Below are positions 24,848 through 34,304 of a stretch of DNA of 64,000 nt, in pieces. Source of the stretch: Oscillospiraceae bacterium (GTDB taxonomy: Bacteria; Bacillota; Clostridia; Oscillospirales; Ruminococcaceae); assembly GCA_017465665.1 (NCBI GenBank), contig JAFTVU010000025.1, forward strand, positions 1-64,000, given 5' to 3'. The notes under the pieces were generated by a model. The model made no database searches. It saw only the letters and a list, made by a program, of their open reading frames with translations, and was not told the DNA's origin. The first letter of the stretch is position 1. Each line of letters opens with the position of its first letter. Made by a program: the position numbers and the translations under genes.

Positions 24848-26100
24848 TGAGTGACGAAAGAAATTTCGACCTTGCAGGCGAAGCTGAAGTAAAGACAGCT
24901 GAAGAAGTTGTAGCAGCTCCTGTTCAGGCTGTCGAGACTGTTGTTGAAGCAGCCGAGGCTGTTGCAGAAAGCGTAGCAGAAACTGCTGAGGCGGTTACTG
25001 AGGACACAGCCGAGACCGTTGCCGAGGTTGCAGAGGAAGTAGCTGAAGAGGCTGCTCCTGTAGTAAAAGTATCTGCTCACAACACCGCTGCTGCTGCCGC
25101 ATTCAATGCTGCCAACGAAGAGGTGGATGTCCGCAGAAAGAACGGTGAAAAGGTACAGCGCAAGATCAAGACCACCAAGATATCCTATGAGAGAAAGAAG
25201 AGCCTTTACGGCTACGGCTTTATCGCACTCTGGGCTATCGGTACACTGTGGCTGTTCGTTATCCCCGTTATCACATCTCTGTGGTATTCGCTTTCCGATA
25301 CATTCCTTTATGCTAAGGAGGACGCTCTGCTGCACGGTATGACCACAGCAGGTATCTACACTGAGTGGAATGATTTCGGAAACTATAACAAGGCTTTCGC
25401 AGGCGATACAAACTTCCTGCCAAAGCTGACCGCTTCCCTTGCGGATATCGGTCCTAAGGCTATCGTTATTCTGATCTTCTCTCTGTTCATCGCGGTTATC
25501 CTTAACCAGAAGTTCAGAGGAAGAACACTTGCAAGAGCGATATTCTTCCTGCCCGTGCTTATTGCTACAGGTCCCGTTATCAGCGTTATCAACGGTGATA
25601 TGGCATCGCAGGGCGTATCCGAGGCTTCCCAGTTCAGCACACTGTTCAAGACTGACCTTGTAACTGAGCTGATGGAGTTCATCGGTATCTACAACATCAA
25701 CCAGACGTTCACGGATATCATAAAGGATATCACAAGTGACGTGCTGAACCTTGTATGGAACTCGGGTATCCAGATCCTGATCTTCCTTTCCGCACTGCAG
25801 ACCATTCCTCCCTCCGCGAAGGAAGCTGCAAGCATGGAGGGTGCTACCGCATGGGAGTTCTTCTGGAAGATCACATTCCCCTACATCAGCCCGATGATCC
25901 TTTCAAACCTCGTTTATACAGTTATCGATGCGTTCGTATCTACTGACAACGAGGTAATGGAATACGTTCTGAACCTCTCCAGAGACTGGGAGTACGGTTA
26001 TTCCGCAGCGCTGGCTTGGATCTACTTCGCAATTATCGGCGCGTGTCTTGCATTGATAACTGTCATAGTAAACAGATTCGTATTCTACGAGAATGATTAA
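24847..26100 (+). CDS. sugar ABC transporter permease (MalF-like) with acidic N-terminal extension
   Basis: A 417-residue protein. Residues 1-100 are a cytoplasmic Ala/Val/Glu-rich low-complexity extension (VEAAEAVAESVAETAEAV). A basic stretch (residues about 105-120) follows, then six membrane spans with an extended extracytoplasmic loop. The EAA loop is AKEAASMEGATAWEFFWKI followed by TFPYISP (near residue 335). Its ATG overlaps the stop of the DUF5696-like gene. It is the first member of the second permease pair. Confidence 0.87.
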   Translation: MSDERNFDLAGEAEVKTAEEVVAAPVQAVETVVEAAEAVAESVAETAEAVTEDTAETVAEVAEEVAEEAAPVVKVSAHNTAAAAAFNAANEEVDVRRKNGEKVQRKIKTTKISYERKKSLYGYGFIALWAIGTLWLFVIPVITSLWYSLSDTFLYAKEDALLHGMTTAGIYTEWNDFGNYNKAFAGDTNFLPKLTASLADIGPKAIVILIFSLFIAVILNQKFRGRTLARAIFFLPVLIATGPVISVINGDMASQGVSEASQFSTLFKTDLVTELMEFIGIYNINQTFTDIIKDITSDVLNLVWNSGIQILIFLSALQTIPPSAKEAASMEGATAWEFFWKITFPYISPMILSNLVYTVIDAFVSTDNEVMEYVLNLSRDWEYGYSAALAWIYFAIIGACLALITVIVNRFVFYEND

Positions 26101-26113
26101 GGAGGTTAGAGAA

Positions 26114-27358
26114 GTGACAGAAAATAATTTTGAATTCCCTACAGTGGAAGATGTTAATAATGTTGCTGATCAGCCTGCTGAAAATGTAACATCCGCTAAC
26201 GAGGTCGCTGCTGAGGTAACAGCAGCAACCGAGGCAGTTGATACAACTGCCGAGAGCATCGCAGATACTATCGCTGATATCAATGCAGAGGCTGCAGTTG
26301 CAGTTACTCCCATTGAAACAAAGAAGCAGAAGAAGGAAAAGAAAAAGAAGGTAAAGGATGATTACAGAGTTTCCAACTTTGAGATCATCAAGAATTACCG
26401 CCACTATAACGATAAGGAAAAGAAGCACTACCGCTACATCTTCTGGAGAAGAATTTCCGGTTATGTATGGCCGTTCTTCAGATTTGTTATCGTATTTGGT
26501 CTGTCCTTCGTAATTCTTTATCCTATCCTTTACATGATCTCTACCTCTCTCCGTCCTCAGGCAGAGATGCACGATCCCTCTGTAATGTGGATCCCTAAGA
26601 CCATCCGCTTTGAGAACTTCGTAGAAATCTGGAACGCGATCGATTACCCGAATACCCTGTGGAATACGCTTGTTCTTAACATCGTATCCTCGGTACTTCA
26701 GGTTGCAACCTGTGCAATGACCGGTTACGGCTTCGCACGATTCAAGTTCAAGGGCAAGAATCTGCTGTTCGGCCTTGTTATCCTGCAGATCATCGTTCCT
26801 ACACAGATCATTCTGATTCCTCAGTACATGCAGTTCAGATACTTTGATGTATTCGGTATCTTCAATGCACTGCTGGGCGATTCGATCAGACTGGTAGATA
26901 CAAACTGGTCAATGTATATTCCCGCATTCTTCTGTAATGGTATCCGCGCAGGTCTGTTCATCTACCTGTTCAGACAGTTCTTCCGCGGACTGCCCAAGGA
27001 GCTGGAGGATGCTGCTTACCTCGATGGATGTGGTCCCTTCAAGACCTTCATCAGCGTAATGGTTCCCAACGCAGCAAGCTCTTTCCTTACAGTATTTATC
27101 TTCTCGATCGTTTGGTACTGGAACGACTACTATGTGTCCTCCATGTACTTCACACAGGGCAACACTATCTCCCTGAAGATCGACAGTATTGCAAATCTTA
27201 TCTCCATGTATCTATACAATGAGATAAGAAACGCTTCCGACTTCATCGTATGGATGGAAGCAGGTTGCTTGCTGGCAATTGCTCCTATCGTTATCATGTA
27301 TATCTTCCTTCAGAAGTACTTTACAGAGGGTATCGAAAGAGCAGGTCTTGCAAACTAA
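26114..27358 (+). CDS. carbohydrate ABC transporter permease (MalG-like) with acidic N-terminal extension
   Basis: A 414-residue protein. Residues 1-75 are again Ala/Glu/Thr-rich ([19 protein letters not shown]), followed by a very basic segment ([14 protein letters not shown]). Six membrane spans follow and the EAA loop is [20 protein letters not shown] with SVMVPNA (near residue 310). The start is GTG at 26114 with GGAGG eight bases upstream; an ATG at 26093 lies inside the previous gene without a ribosome site. It is the last gene of the operon; a terminator lies at 27475. Confidence 0.87.
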   Translation: MTENNFEFPTVEDVNNVADQPAENVTSANEVAAEVTAATEAVDTTAESIADTIADINAEAAVAVTPIETKKQKKEKKKKVKDDYRVSNFEIIKNYRHYNDKEKKHYRYIFWRRISGYVWPFFRFVIVFGLSFVILYPILYMISTSLRPQAEMHDPSVMWIPKTIRFENFVEIWNAIDYPNTLWNTLVLNIVSSVLQVATCAMTGYGFARFKFKGKNLLFGLVILQIIVPTQIILIPQYMQFRYFDVFGIFNALLGDSIRLVDTNWSMYIPAFFCNGIRAGLFIYLFRQFFRGLPKELEDAAYLDGCGPFKTFISVMVPNAASSFLTVFIFSIVWYWNDYYVSSMYFTQGNTISLKIDSIANLISMYLYNEIRNASDFIVWMEAGCLLAIAPIVIMYIFLQKYFTEGIERAGLAN

Positions 27359-27384
27359 AATCCTTCAACAAATGCACGCATACT

Positions 27385-27430
27385 GCGTCAACGAACGCTT
27401 GCCGTATAACTCATACGGCGGCGCATTCGT
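27385..27430 (+). other. large hairpin in the operon 3' region
   Basis: GCCGTAT-AACTC-ATACGGC extended on both sides by CGAACGC and GCGCATTCG (about 27388-27430). It lies between the last permease stop and the terminator and probably protects the transcript end. Confidence 0.5.
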
Positions 27431-27474
27431 TTCCTTGTCTGCGCACATTTCTTTTCGGATTTACTCAATCAAAT

Positions 27475-27506
27475 ACAGCCTTCGGAAACGGAGGCTGTTT
27501 TGTTTC
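27475..27506 (+). terminator. rho-independent terminator of the ten-gene operon
   Basis: ACAGCCTTCG/CGGAGGCTGT stem with GAAA tetraloop and TTTTGTTT tail. Confidence 0.9.
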
Positions 27507-27531
27507 AATATTACAATATTGTGAGGTAAGA

Positions 27532-27981
27532 ATGATACCAACATTTGTGGAAATATTTACAGACGGCGCGTGCAGCGGAAATCCGGGGCCTGGCGGCTAC
27601 GGAGCGATCCTGCGTTATAAGGGCAGGGAAAAGGAGATAAGCGGCGGCGAGGCTCATACAACAAACAATCGCATGGAGCTTACCGCTGTTATCAAGGCAC
27701 TGGAGGCGCTGAAGTACCCCTGTCACGTAAGCATCACAACAGACAGCAAGTATGTCAGCGATGCGATAACACAGGGCTGGGCGGAAAGCTGGAAGAAGCG
27801 CGGTTGGAAAAAGGGTAACGGTACTCCCGCTCTTAATCCCGATCTGTGGGAACAGTTATTGGCGCTTTTAGAGGTGCACACTGTCAAATTTAACTGGATA
27901 AAGGGGCATGCAGGACATCCCGAAAATGAACGCTGTGATCGTCTTGCAGTGGAACAGCGCGATTTTTACGCAAAAAAGTGA
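27532..27981 (+). CDS. rnhA: ribonuclease HI
   Basis: A 149-residue bacterial type RNase HI that cleaves the RNA strand of RNA-DNA hybrids. The active-site residues appear in order: Asp in [19 protein letters not shown], Glu in NRMELTAV, Asp in ITTDSKYV, and the final Asp in NERCDRLAV. The basic handle [16 protein letters not shown] is present. ATG 27532 has GAGGTAAG upstream; longer in-frame extensions run through the terminator and are rejected. Confidence 0.95.
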   Translation: MIPTFVEIFTDGACSGNPGPGGYGAILRYKGREKEISGGEAHTTNNRMELTAVIKALEALKYPCHVSITTDSKYVSDAITQGWAESWKKRGWKKGNGTPALNPDLWEQLLALLEVHTVKFNWIKGHAGHPENERCDRLAVEQRDFYAKK

Positions 27982-28062
27982 GTTTTTCATCTTTTCTCAC
28001 TTTATGTCCTGTTAATTATACGCTGATTTTGATATACTTTTCCCGAAAGGAGGTCACTGCGA

Positions 28063-28587
28063 ATGGATCAGGCAGGTATAGGAAAGTTCATTGCAGAGCT
28101 CCGCAAGGAGAAAAAGCTTACTCAGGAGCAGTTAGCAGAGGTGTTGGGTGTCAGCAATAAGACCATATCCCGTTGGGAGAACGGACGTTGTATGCCGGAT
28201 CTTTCATTGCTCAGCTTTATTTCAGATGAATTAGGAGTGAGCGTATCAGAATTGCTTAATGGCAGAAGAATGACACAGGAGGACATGCTTGCACTGCGGG
28301 ATAGTATAAACGCTGTGCTGGAGCTGTCAGAAAAGGAGAAAAAGGTGAAAACAAGAAGACTCAACGTGTATATGCTGACAGGAATGATATGCATCCTTAT
28401 AGTATTGCTAAACCATCAGTTTGGTGTGTTATCATTCATATTCAAGGAGAATGTGGATGATTTTGTAGCAGGTGCATTGACATCCATCGGAATATTATCC
28501 GAGATCATCGGCGTGTATAACAACAATCACGATACAACATTTAGCCAGAGAAAAAAGATGTTGCTTTCAAAAGCGTTCACTAAATAA
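28063..28587 (+). CDS. XRE-family regulator with C-terminal membrane segments
   Basis: A 174-residue protein. Residues 5-60 are a Cro/CI-type helix-turn-helix (LTQEQLAEVLGVSNKTISRW), a form common in regulators of transporters. Residues 65-95 form a charged helix, followed by two hydrophobic segments (VYMLTGMICILIVLL and FVAGALTSIGILSEIIGVY), so the protein is probably membrane-tethered. Start ATG with AAAGGAGG upstream. The target is unknown. Confidence 0.82.
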   Translation: MDQAGIGKFIAELRKEKKLTQEQLAEVLGVSNKTISRWENGRCMPDLSLLSFISDELGVSVSELLNGRRMTQEDMLALRDSINAVLELSEKEKKVKTRRLNVYMLTGMICILIVLLNHQFGVLSFIFKENVDDFVAGALTSIGILSEIIGVYNNNHDTTFSQRKKMLLSKAFTK

Positions 28588-28591
28588 ATTA

Positions 28592-28618
28592 AGCCCCTGA
28601 GAATTGTTCTCAGGGGCT
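28592..28618. terminator. bidirectional terminator
   Basis: A perfect 12-base stem AGCCCCTGAGAA/TTCTCAGGGGCT with a three-base loop, between the convergent XRE and PHP genes. Confidence 0.85.
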
Positions 28619-28622
28619 GTTG

Positions 28623-29414
28623 TTATATTTTTATGAATTCAGGCTTTCTCTGTCTGAATACGGTGTAGTATTCAAATCCTGCAGCTTGCAGAATATCCGA
28701 AGCCTTGTCGAAATCATAGGCGATATGCTCGCCCTTGTGTCCGTCAGAGCCAACGGTAATGATCTCTCCGCCAAGCTCGCGATACCGCCTGAGAAGCTCA
28801 GGGTGCGGATGTGCCCAACCAAGTCCGTATTTAAGTCCTGCTGTATTCAGCTCAATGCCCTTATCCATTGAAATCAGCTTTTTGAGTATCTCGTCCAGCA
28901 GCTCAGCGTGCTCAGCAGGGGAATAGCTCTTAGCGTGTGAATATCTTACTACATAATCCAGATGACCATAAACATCAAAATCAGCAAACGTTGTGATGTT
29001 AGCCAGTATACATTCGAAGTAGCGGAGTATGCCGTTATGATCTCCATGTGCGTTGAAATACTCAGGGTAGTAGGGATCAACACCGTCAACCAGATGTGAT
29101 GATCCGATTATGAAATCAAAAGGCTGTGACGATGCAAATTCATACAGACGTGGTGCAAGGTAATCCATAAGTCCAAGCTCCACGCCGAATAGCAGCTCTA
29201 TCCTGTCAGAATAAAGCTCTTTCAGCCGAAACAATTCTGCTCGATACGAGTCAGCATCAAGCATGAACTCACCCGTGGGGTAATCCATATCCATATGCTC
29301 TGTGACGCACAGAGCATCAAGACTAGCTGCTATTGCGGCATTTACAGCGTTTTCAAGGAGCTCATCACTGTCACTGGAGAATGAAGAATGAACGTGTTGA
29401 TCTGCTTTTATCAT
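28623..29414 (-). CDS. PHP-domain phosphoesterase (histidinol-phosphatase HisK/HisJ-like)
   Basis: A 263-residue PHP protein. The metal-binding motifs run in order: DQHVHSSFSSDS, VTEHMDMDYP, GVELGLMD, GSSHLVDG, YGHLDYV and GSDGHKGEH. The architecture matches the trinuclear-metal histidinol phosphate phosphatases of Firmicutes, but no his genes are nearby, so the substrate is uncertain. The ATG at 29414 has AAGGA eight bases upstream; the longer in-frame extension overlaps the preceding gene and is rejected. Confidence 0.82.
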   Translation of the reverse strand: MIKADQHVHSSFSSDSDELLENAVNAAIAASLDALCVTEHMDMDYPTGEFMLDADSYRAELFRLKELYSDRIELLFGVELGLMDYLAPRLYEFASSQPFDFIIGSSHLVDGVDPYYPEYFNAHGDHNGILRYFECILANITTFADFDVYGHLDYVVRYSHAKSYSPAEHAELLDEILKKLISMDKGIELNTAGLKYGLGWAHPHPELLRRYRELGGEIITVGSDGHKGEHIAYDFDKASDILQAAGFEYYTVFRQRKPEFIKI

Positions 29415-29445
29415 GTTTGTGTATCCTTTTTTATCAAACATCATA

Positions 29446-31719
29446 TCAGATGTTGTCAGTGTTATCCTGCTCTGAATCAGGTGTGCTGTTCTGGTTTTCA
29501 GTCTTTTCACGCAATGCACGGACTCTCGCGAGAATTTCATCAGCTTCCTGTTTTGAGACTGTGGTCTTTCTGGGTTTAGGAGGGGCATTTTCCTCTGCGA
29601 TTCTTCTTTCTCTACGTTTATCCGAACGCTCCTTACGCGCAGCGTCTTCGGCTTCAGCAGCAGCCTTTAGTTGTGCCATGACTTCCTGCATCTTTTTATG
29701 AGTAGCTTCACGCTGCTCAGTTTCTTCGCCACGGATCTTAGAAACCAGATCATTTGCCTGCTGTTCTATTTCAGCTTCGCGACTGAGCTCTTTCTTGCTC
29801 TTGCCGCGTGGAGGCGCAATATAATTATCAGGGTCAACGCACTCGCCTTTATCTGTACGACGGTTGATGGTATTGAGCGCAGCGCCTGTTCCGAGTAATA
29901 TCCAGAACACAGGTGCCACTGATACTACAGAGTCATTGAACAATCCTGCAGCAAGATATCCTACGATAGCCAGCATGACAGATATTCCGTAGATCTGTTC
30001 AATGCGATACTGCTTTTTCAGCGCATACAGTCTAAGGCTGTCTATCAGATAGAATACGCATATCACAAGGAATGCGATCAATGCGATGAGTCCATTGCTT
30101 ACGGCTATCTGCAGGTAGAGATTATGCGGCTTATCTACAGTGATATAGAAACCCTCGTTATATGAGTAGTACTTAGCCAGATAATCATTTTGCGGGAAGG
30201 TGTAAACAAAATGATCAGGACCGTAGCCTGTAACGAGACAGTTCTTTAACAGCGGCAAGGTGCGCGACCATATATATCCACGGGAGGAACCGAGCTTTTC
30301 CTTGCCCTCAAATCCTATTGCTTCAGCGTTGATGGGAGTAATTCTGTCACCAACAACGCGATCTATCATGTGTATCTGCTTCTGGTTGAACAGGGAGAAT
30401 ATCAGAATATGCTGATCGTCATCATTGAACCAGACAAAGATAGTGTTGTCAACTTCGGGATTTCCGTCGTTTGATGCTGTTTCAAAATTCAGACCAATGA
30501 AATCTTCATCGTTTATAGTGAAACAACCGATGCTGTCGTAGATGAGCTCCAGCGGTTCGCCTTTATTATCAGTGAACACATAGCCCTTTTGTTCAGCGTC
30601 AAATCTGATATTCAGCACATCAGTCTGGGTGGTCATGGAAACACTGCCATCAGCATTGTGGTTGATTTCGCGTATCGGAAGTGTAGAGTAGAGGTCTACA
30701 TTTTCAGCAGGAACAAAGAGGTCCACAACATCACTCACAAGCGATGGTATTCGGCGGAACAGTGCATTGTCCAGCGCCAGGTTTGCGCCAATAAACAGCA
30801 CAGAAACACCGGCGATCACTGCAACAGTTATTTTCCAGCGGCGGACAAGAACTCTTGCGAAAACGAACACACCAACTACAAAAGCAGCGACAAGAGCGAT
30901 AATACCGCTTCGAGCTGTACTTGCCAGCAGCATAAAAAGCGAAGCCAGAGCAAATAATGCAAATGTTATTTTGTAAATGAGTTTTTTGCTATACATGGCG
31001 AGAACTGTAAACAGCGGAATGACCATGCCGGTGAAACTTCCCACATAGTTGTAATGGTAGAGCGCACCACAAATTCGTCTATAGGAGTCACCTGCAATAT
31101 TTACTTCCAGCAGGTCCGCATATCTGTGGTCTTCTGCAAGTGCTTCAAACCATTCAAACCCGAATAAGTTGACTCCCATATATTGAAATGCACTTAAGAT
31201 CAGGTTTACTCCTGTGCATATCATGAGTGCTATGATGATATAGCGGAAGTTGTTGGTCTTTCTGAAAGCGTACATTGTAAAAAGGAACAGAACAAAATAG
31301 CACGCGGTGGTGAAGAATCCTTCTGCACGGTCGTAAATTCCGAACAGAGCCACCTCACGATATTCAGCGCCAAGTGTTGATGCGAGGCACATCAGTACAT
31401 ATGCAACAGAGGCTCCCACATAGATAAATGAGCGCTTTTCTGCTCTCTGAAAGAGGTGTTTGCAGCAGAATAGTGCTACCACCAGCATGATACATGCAAA
31501 TACAATTACTGCAAGACCTTTACATTGTGAGTATACATCAGGAAGATAATATTCACCTGTTTCCTGATCGATAATTCCTTCGAACATAGACAGATCTTCA
31601 ACTATTCTGGTTCCTACCAATGTCGCTCTCATAAGGATAGGAATTATAGCCAGAGCTATTACTGACGGAAAGAATATCAGTAGCGCTGTCAGATCAAGCT
31701 TTTGTTTTTGTTCGTTCAT
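29446..31719 (-). CDS. O-antigen ligase/polymerase-type membrane protein (Wzy/WaaL family) with coiled-coil tail
   Basis: A 757-residue protein with about 12 membrane spans. The large extracytoplasmic loop (about residues 330-500) carries the family region ending ...SRGYIWSRTLPLLKNCLVTGYGPDHF, then PHNLYLQIAVSNGLIALIAF, typical of the Wzy_C/O-antigen ligase fold. From about residue 625 a cytoplasmic tail is highly charged and helical (REAEIEQQANDLVSKIRGEE, KKMQEVMAQLKAAAEAEDAA), an unusual addition. It probably polymerises or ligates undecaprenyl-linked repeat units. It overlaps the preceding sugar-transferase gene by 26 bases. Confidence 0.82.
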   Translation of the reverse strand: MNEQKQKLDLTALLIFFPSVIALAIIPILMRATLVGTRIVEDLSMFEGIIDQETGEYYLPDVYSQCKGLAVIVFACIMLVVALFCCKHLFQRAEKRSFIYVGASVAYVLMCLASTLGAEYREVALFGIYDRAEGFFTTACYFVLFLFTMYAFRKTNNFRYIIIALMICTGVNLILSAFQYMGVNLFGFEWFEALAEDHRYADLLEVNIAGDSYRRICGALYHYNYVGSFTGMVIPLFTVLAMYSKKLIYKITFALFALASLFMLLASTARSGIIALVAAFVVGVFVFARVLVRRWKITVAVIAGVSVLFIGANLALDNALFRRIPSLVSDVVDLFVPAENVDLYSTLPIREINHNADGSVSMTTQTDVLNIRFDAEQKGYVFTDNKGEPLELIYDSIGCFTINDEDFIGLNFETASNDGNPEVDNTIFVWFNDDDQHILIFSLFNQKQIHMIDRVVGDRITPINAEAIGFEGKEKLGSSRGYIWSRTLPLLKNCLVTGYGPDHFVYTFPQNDYLAKYYSYNEGFYITVDKPHNLYLQIAVSNGLIALIAFLVICVFYLIDSLRLYALKKQYRIEQIYGISVMLAIVGYLAAGLFNDSVVSVAPVFWILLGTGAALNTINRRTDKGECVDPDNYIAPPRGKSKKELSREAEIEQQANDLVSKIRGEETEQREATHKKMQEVMAQLKAAAEAEDAARKERSDKRRERRIAEENAPPKPRKTTVSKQEADEILARVRALREKTENQNSTPDSEQDNTDNI

Positions 31720-33124
31720 CTGTTATTACTCCGTTCTCTGTTTCTTTCGTTCTGAGCTTTTCTTTATTGACAAAGCCTGCAAAAACAGTTTTTATAAGGA
31801 TAGAGATATCCAGAAATATATTCCAGTTCTCTATGTATTCGATATCGTATTCGATGCGTTTTTCTATGGAGGTATCTCCACGGTATCCGTTTATCTGAGC
31901 AAGGCCAGTCATGCCCGGCTTTACCTGATGCTTGAGCATATACATTGGAATGCTGTGCTTGAAGCTGTCAACATAAAATGGTATTTCAGGGCGCGGTCCA
32001 ACAAGGCTCATATCGCCTTTGAGCACGTTGAAAAGCTGTGGCAGTTCATCAATCGATAATTTTCGGATGAATGCGCCGAAACGAGTCTTGCGCGGGTCAT
32101 TATCTGTGCTCCATGCAGTATCGGATTCGGCATTATCTTTCATGGATTTCAGCTTATACATGGTGAATATCTTTTTGTTGAGTCCCACACGTTGCTGCTT
32201 GAATATTACCTTTCCGCCCATGGTTATTTTAATAATCAGTGCGGATATCAGCATTACGGGAGAGGATAGGATTATCATCACCAGCGAGCCTGCAATATCC
32301 ATTGCGCGTTTCATGAACGCATTGCCCATATTATCCAGTGGTATGCGGCGGATATTCATCATAGGTATATCACCCACCATATCTATAGCGGGGGTAGCGG
32401 ACATATATTTGTAGATCATTGGAATGACCGATATTTTGGTGCCCGTGCGTTCACAGGCCTCAACAGCATCGCCGAGGTGATCTATCTCATCTGAGTCAAG
32501 AGCGCACACCGCTTCACTATAGCTATGGCGGTCAAGGATATCGAACATCTCGTCAAAACTGCCCAGCCTTTCAGCGTCAAGCTCATTATCGTCGGATATA
32601 TATCCGTCACATTCAAAGCCCATTTCTTTTTCGCGGCGGATGCTCTCCAGATAATGCGCAGCGATTTTTCCTCCACCGATCAGAACAATATATTTTTTGT
32701 TGTAGCCTTTTGTTCTGATGCGTTTAAGTGTTTTTCTGAGCATCAGACGTTTGATAGCTATCAATATCATATCAAGTATGAGGAACAGTGCCAGCATCCA
32801 ACGAGAGAAATGGATCATTTTTATGATATAAAGCATAGCTATCATAATAAGACCATCAATAAAGAACGCTTCGATGATCCTCATAAGTTCCTTGCCAAAA
32901 GTGCTTGTTCTGTATGAATCATAAAGACCCACACAGCCGAATGTGAACAGCTGAACAGGGACAAACAGTAAAGCAAGCTTTATGTAATCTGTCAACGGAT
33001 AGTTTCGTTCAAACGCCAGCATATAAAATATCAGCAGATATGCAAGCACCACTGAAATGACGGAGATCACAGCATCACTGAGGACATTAAGCTGATTGAA
33101 CAGCTTTTGATTTTCCTTTATCAT
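31694..33124 (-). CDS. polyprenyl glycosylphosphotransferase (initiating exopolysaccharide sugar transferase)
   Basis: A 476-residue protein with four N-terminal membrane spans, a CoA-binding-like central domain (KKYIVLIGGGKIAAHYLESI) and, from residue about 275, the bacterial sugar-transferase domain: KRAMDIAGSLVMIILSSPVM, the KQQRVGLN-F-MYKLKSM block, and LSIDELPQLFNVLKGDMSLVGPRPE. It transfers a sugar phosphate to undecaprenyl phosphate, starting repeat-unit synthesis. The start ATG has GAAAGGATAA upstream and a promoter at 33195-33223. Confidence 0.92.
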   Translation of the reverse strand: MIKENQKLFNQLNVLSDAVISVISVVLAYLLIFYMLAFERNYPLTDYIKLALLFVPVQLFTFGCVGLYDSYRTSTFGKELMRIIEAFFIDGLIMIAMLYIIKMIHFSRWMLALFLILDMILIAIKRLMLRKTLKRIRTKGYNKKYIVLIGGGKIAAHYLESIRREKEMGFECDGYISDDNELDAERLGSFDEMFDILDRHSYSEAVCALDSDEIDHLGDAVEACERTGTKISVIPMIYKYMSATPAIDMVGDIPMMNIRRIPLDNMGNAFMKRAMDIAGSLVMIILSSPVMLISALIIKITMGGKVIFKQQRVGLNKKIFTMYKLKSMKDNAESDTAWSTDNDPRKTRFGAFIRKLSIDELPQLFNVLKGDMSLVGPRPEIPFYVDSFKHSIPMYMLKHQVKPGMTGLAQINGYRGDTSIEKRIEYDIEYIENWNIFLDISILIKTVFAGFVNKEKLRTKETENGVITDERTKTKA

Positions 33125-33194
33125 TATTATCCTTTCGCAGTAGGGTCAAAGGGATATTCTGTATTTATATTTAATATAGTGTCACACATAATAC

Positions 33195-33223
33195 ATTATA
33201 TCATATTTTGTCGTACTGTGCAA
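33195..33223 (-). promoter_or_regulatory. sigma-A promoter for the sugar transferase/polymerase genes
   Basis: Minus strand: TTGCAC (33218-33223), 17 bases, TATAAT (33195-33200), about 70 bases before the start at 33124. Confidence 0.75.
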
Positions 33224-33298
33224 TAAATAGGGATACAAAAATAATGGCAGTATGATTTCATTTTATGACCAATCCTACAAATTGGAATTTTAAATACT

Positions 33299-33336
33299 AA
33301 AATCCGCTGTTTGTTTAATAACAGACAGCGGATTTT
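33299..33336. terminator. terminator after the flippase-like gene
   Basis: A 12-base perfect stem AAAATCCGCTGT/ACAGCGGATTTT. On the minus strand it follows the gene ending at 33341 and separates it from the promoter at 33195. Confidence 0.85.
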
Positions 33337-33340
33337 AATA

Positions 33341-34294
33341 TTATTGATCCTGCTTTTTCAGCTTTATTCTAGACATCTTCCGTATGCGCGACCAGAGGAA
33401 CGCCAGTACCACCAGCAGAAGCTCGGGGATGGTCTGCCAGAGTCTGGACACCACCGAAATTATCATTGCGTCGCTTTCTGGCATGATGAGCATGAGACCT
33501 GCCACGATTATACCCTCTCTTACGCCAAGGCCCGATGGCGCAAACACAGCGAGTATGCCCATTATCGCAGAAACTCCCCAGATACCTGCGCAGAACAGCA
33601 GGTGTGAGAGCTCCACGGCGGGATATATGGATTTTGTCAGGATGAAGAAGCCTACGCCGATGATAAGCCAGTTACCGATGAACAGCAGCACGACTTTCAG
33701 CATCTGTGAATACTTCATAGGGATCTCAAGATCCTTTTTGAACAGCTTGCCTACGATACGCAGGAAGAAGTTGATTATCTTCGGATGTATACACACGAAG
33801 AATGCCACGATAAGCAGCAGGGTTATCCACTTATAATCCTCGAGAAGTGAATTCGGGAAGAAGAAAAGCGAAACGATGAACAGCATTGCCGCACCCAGCA
33901 GCGTGCAGACGTTCTCAATGAAAAAGCACACTGTAACTTTTGAAAGCGGAGCATCCTCCTCCTTGTAGTAGGTGAGTCTTGCTGCCAGCATGAACACCTT
34001 TCCGGGGATATACTTTCCGAGGATGGAATAAAGGTAGCTAGTTACAGCCTTTTCGTACTTTATCGAACAGCCGTTTATCTTTGTGATGTAATGCCACAGA
34101 CTTGCAAGTGTGTACTTATAGACGAAATAGAACAGCATGGAGAACACGAATATTCCCATGTTTACGTTCTTTATCTTTTCTGAAAACTCATCCCAGTTCT
34201 TCCAGAAGTACCACACAAGGAATATTATCACAAGTGCGCCGAACAGTATCTTGCATATCTTCAGTATCAGTTTTTTGTCAAATTTAACTTTCAT
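33341..34294 (-). CDS. flippase-like membrane protein (LPG synthase TM region / UPF0104)
   Basis: A 317-residue integral membrane protein with about eight spans. SILGKYIPGKVFMLAAR and FAPSGLGVREG are the signature blocks of the lysylphosphatidylglycerol-synthetase transmembrane/UPF0104 family, whose members act in glycolipid or polysaccharide export or flipping. The ATG at 34294 has GAGGTG six bases upstream; a GTG three codons earlier (34303) is a weaker start. The preceding gene ends just upstream, so the two are one unit. Confidence 0.82.
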   Translation of the reverse strand: MKVKFDKKLILKICKILFGALVIIFLVWYFWKNWDEFSEKIKNVNMGIFVFSMLFYFVYKYTLASLWHYITKINGCSIKYEKAVTSYLYSILGKYIPGKVFMLAARLTYYKEEDAPLSKVTVCFFIENVCTLLGAAMLFIVSLFFFPNSLLEDYKWITLLLIVAFFVCIHPKIINFFLRIVGKLFKKDLEIPMKYSQMLKVVLLFIGNWLIIGVGFFILTKSIYPAVELSHLLFCAGIWGVSAIMGILAVFAPSGLGVREGIIVAGLMLIMPESDAMIISVVSRLWQTIPELLLVVLAFLWSRIRKMSRIKLKKQDQ

Positions 34295-34304
34295 TTTCCG
34301 CACC

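Noticed and set aside
28063..28587. XRE regulator as part of a toxin-antitoxin pair
   Set aside because: No partner gene of toxin size next to it; neighbours are rnhA and a convergent PHP gene behind a terminator.
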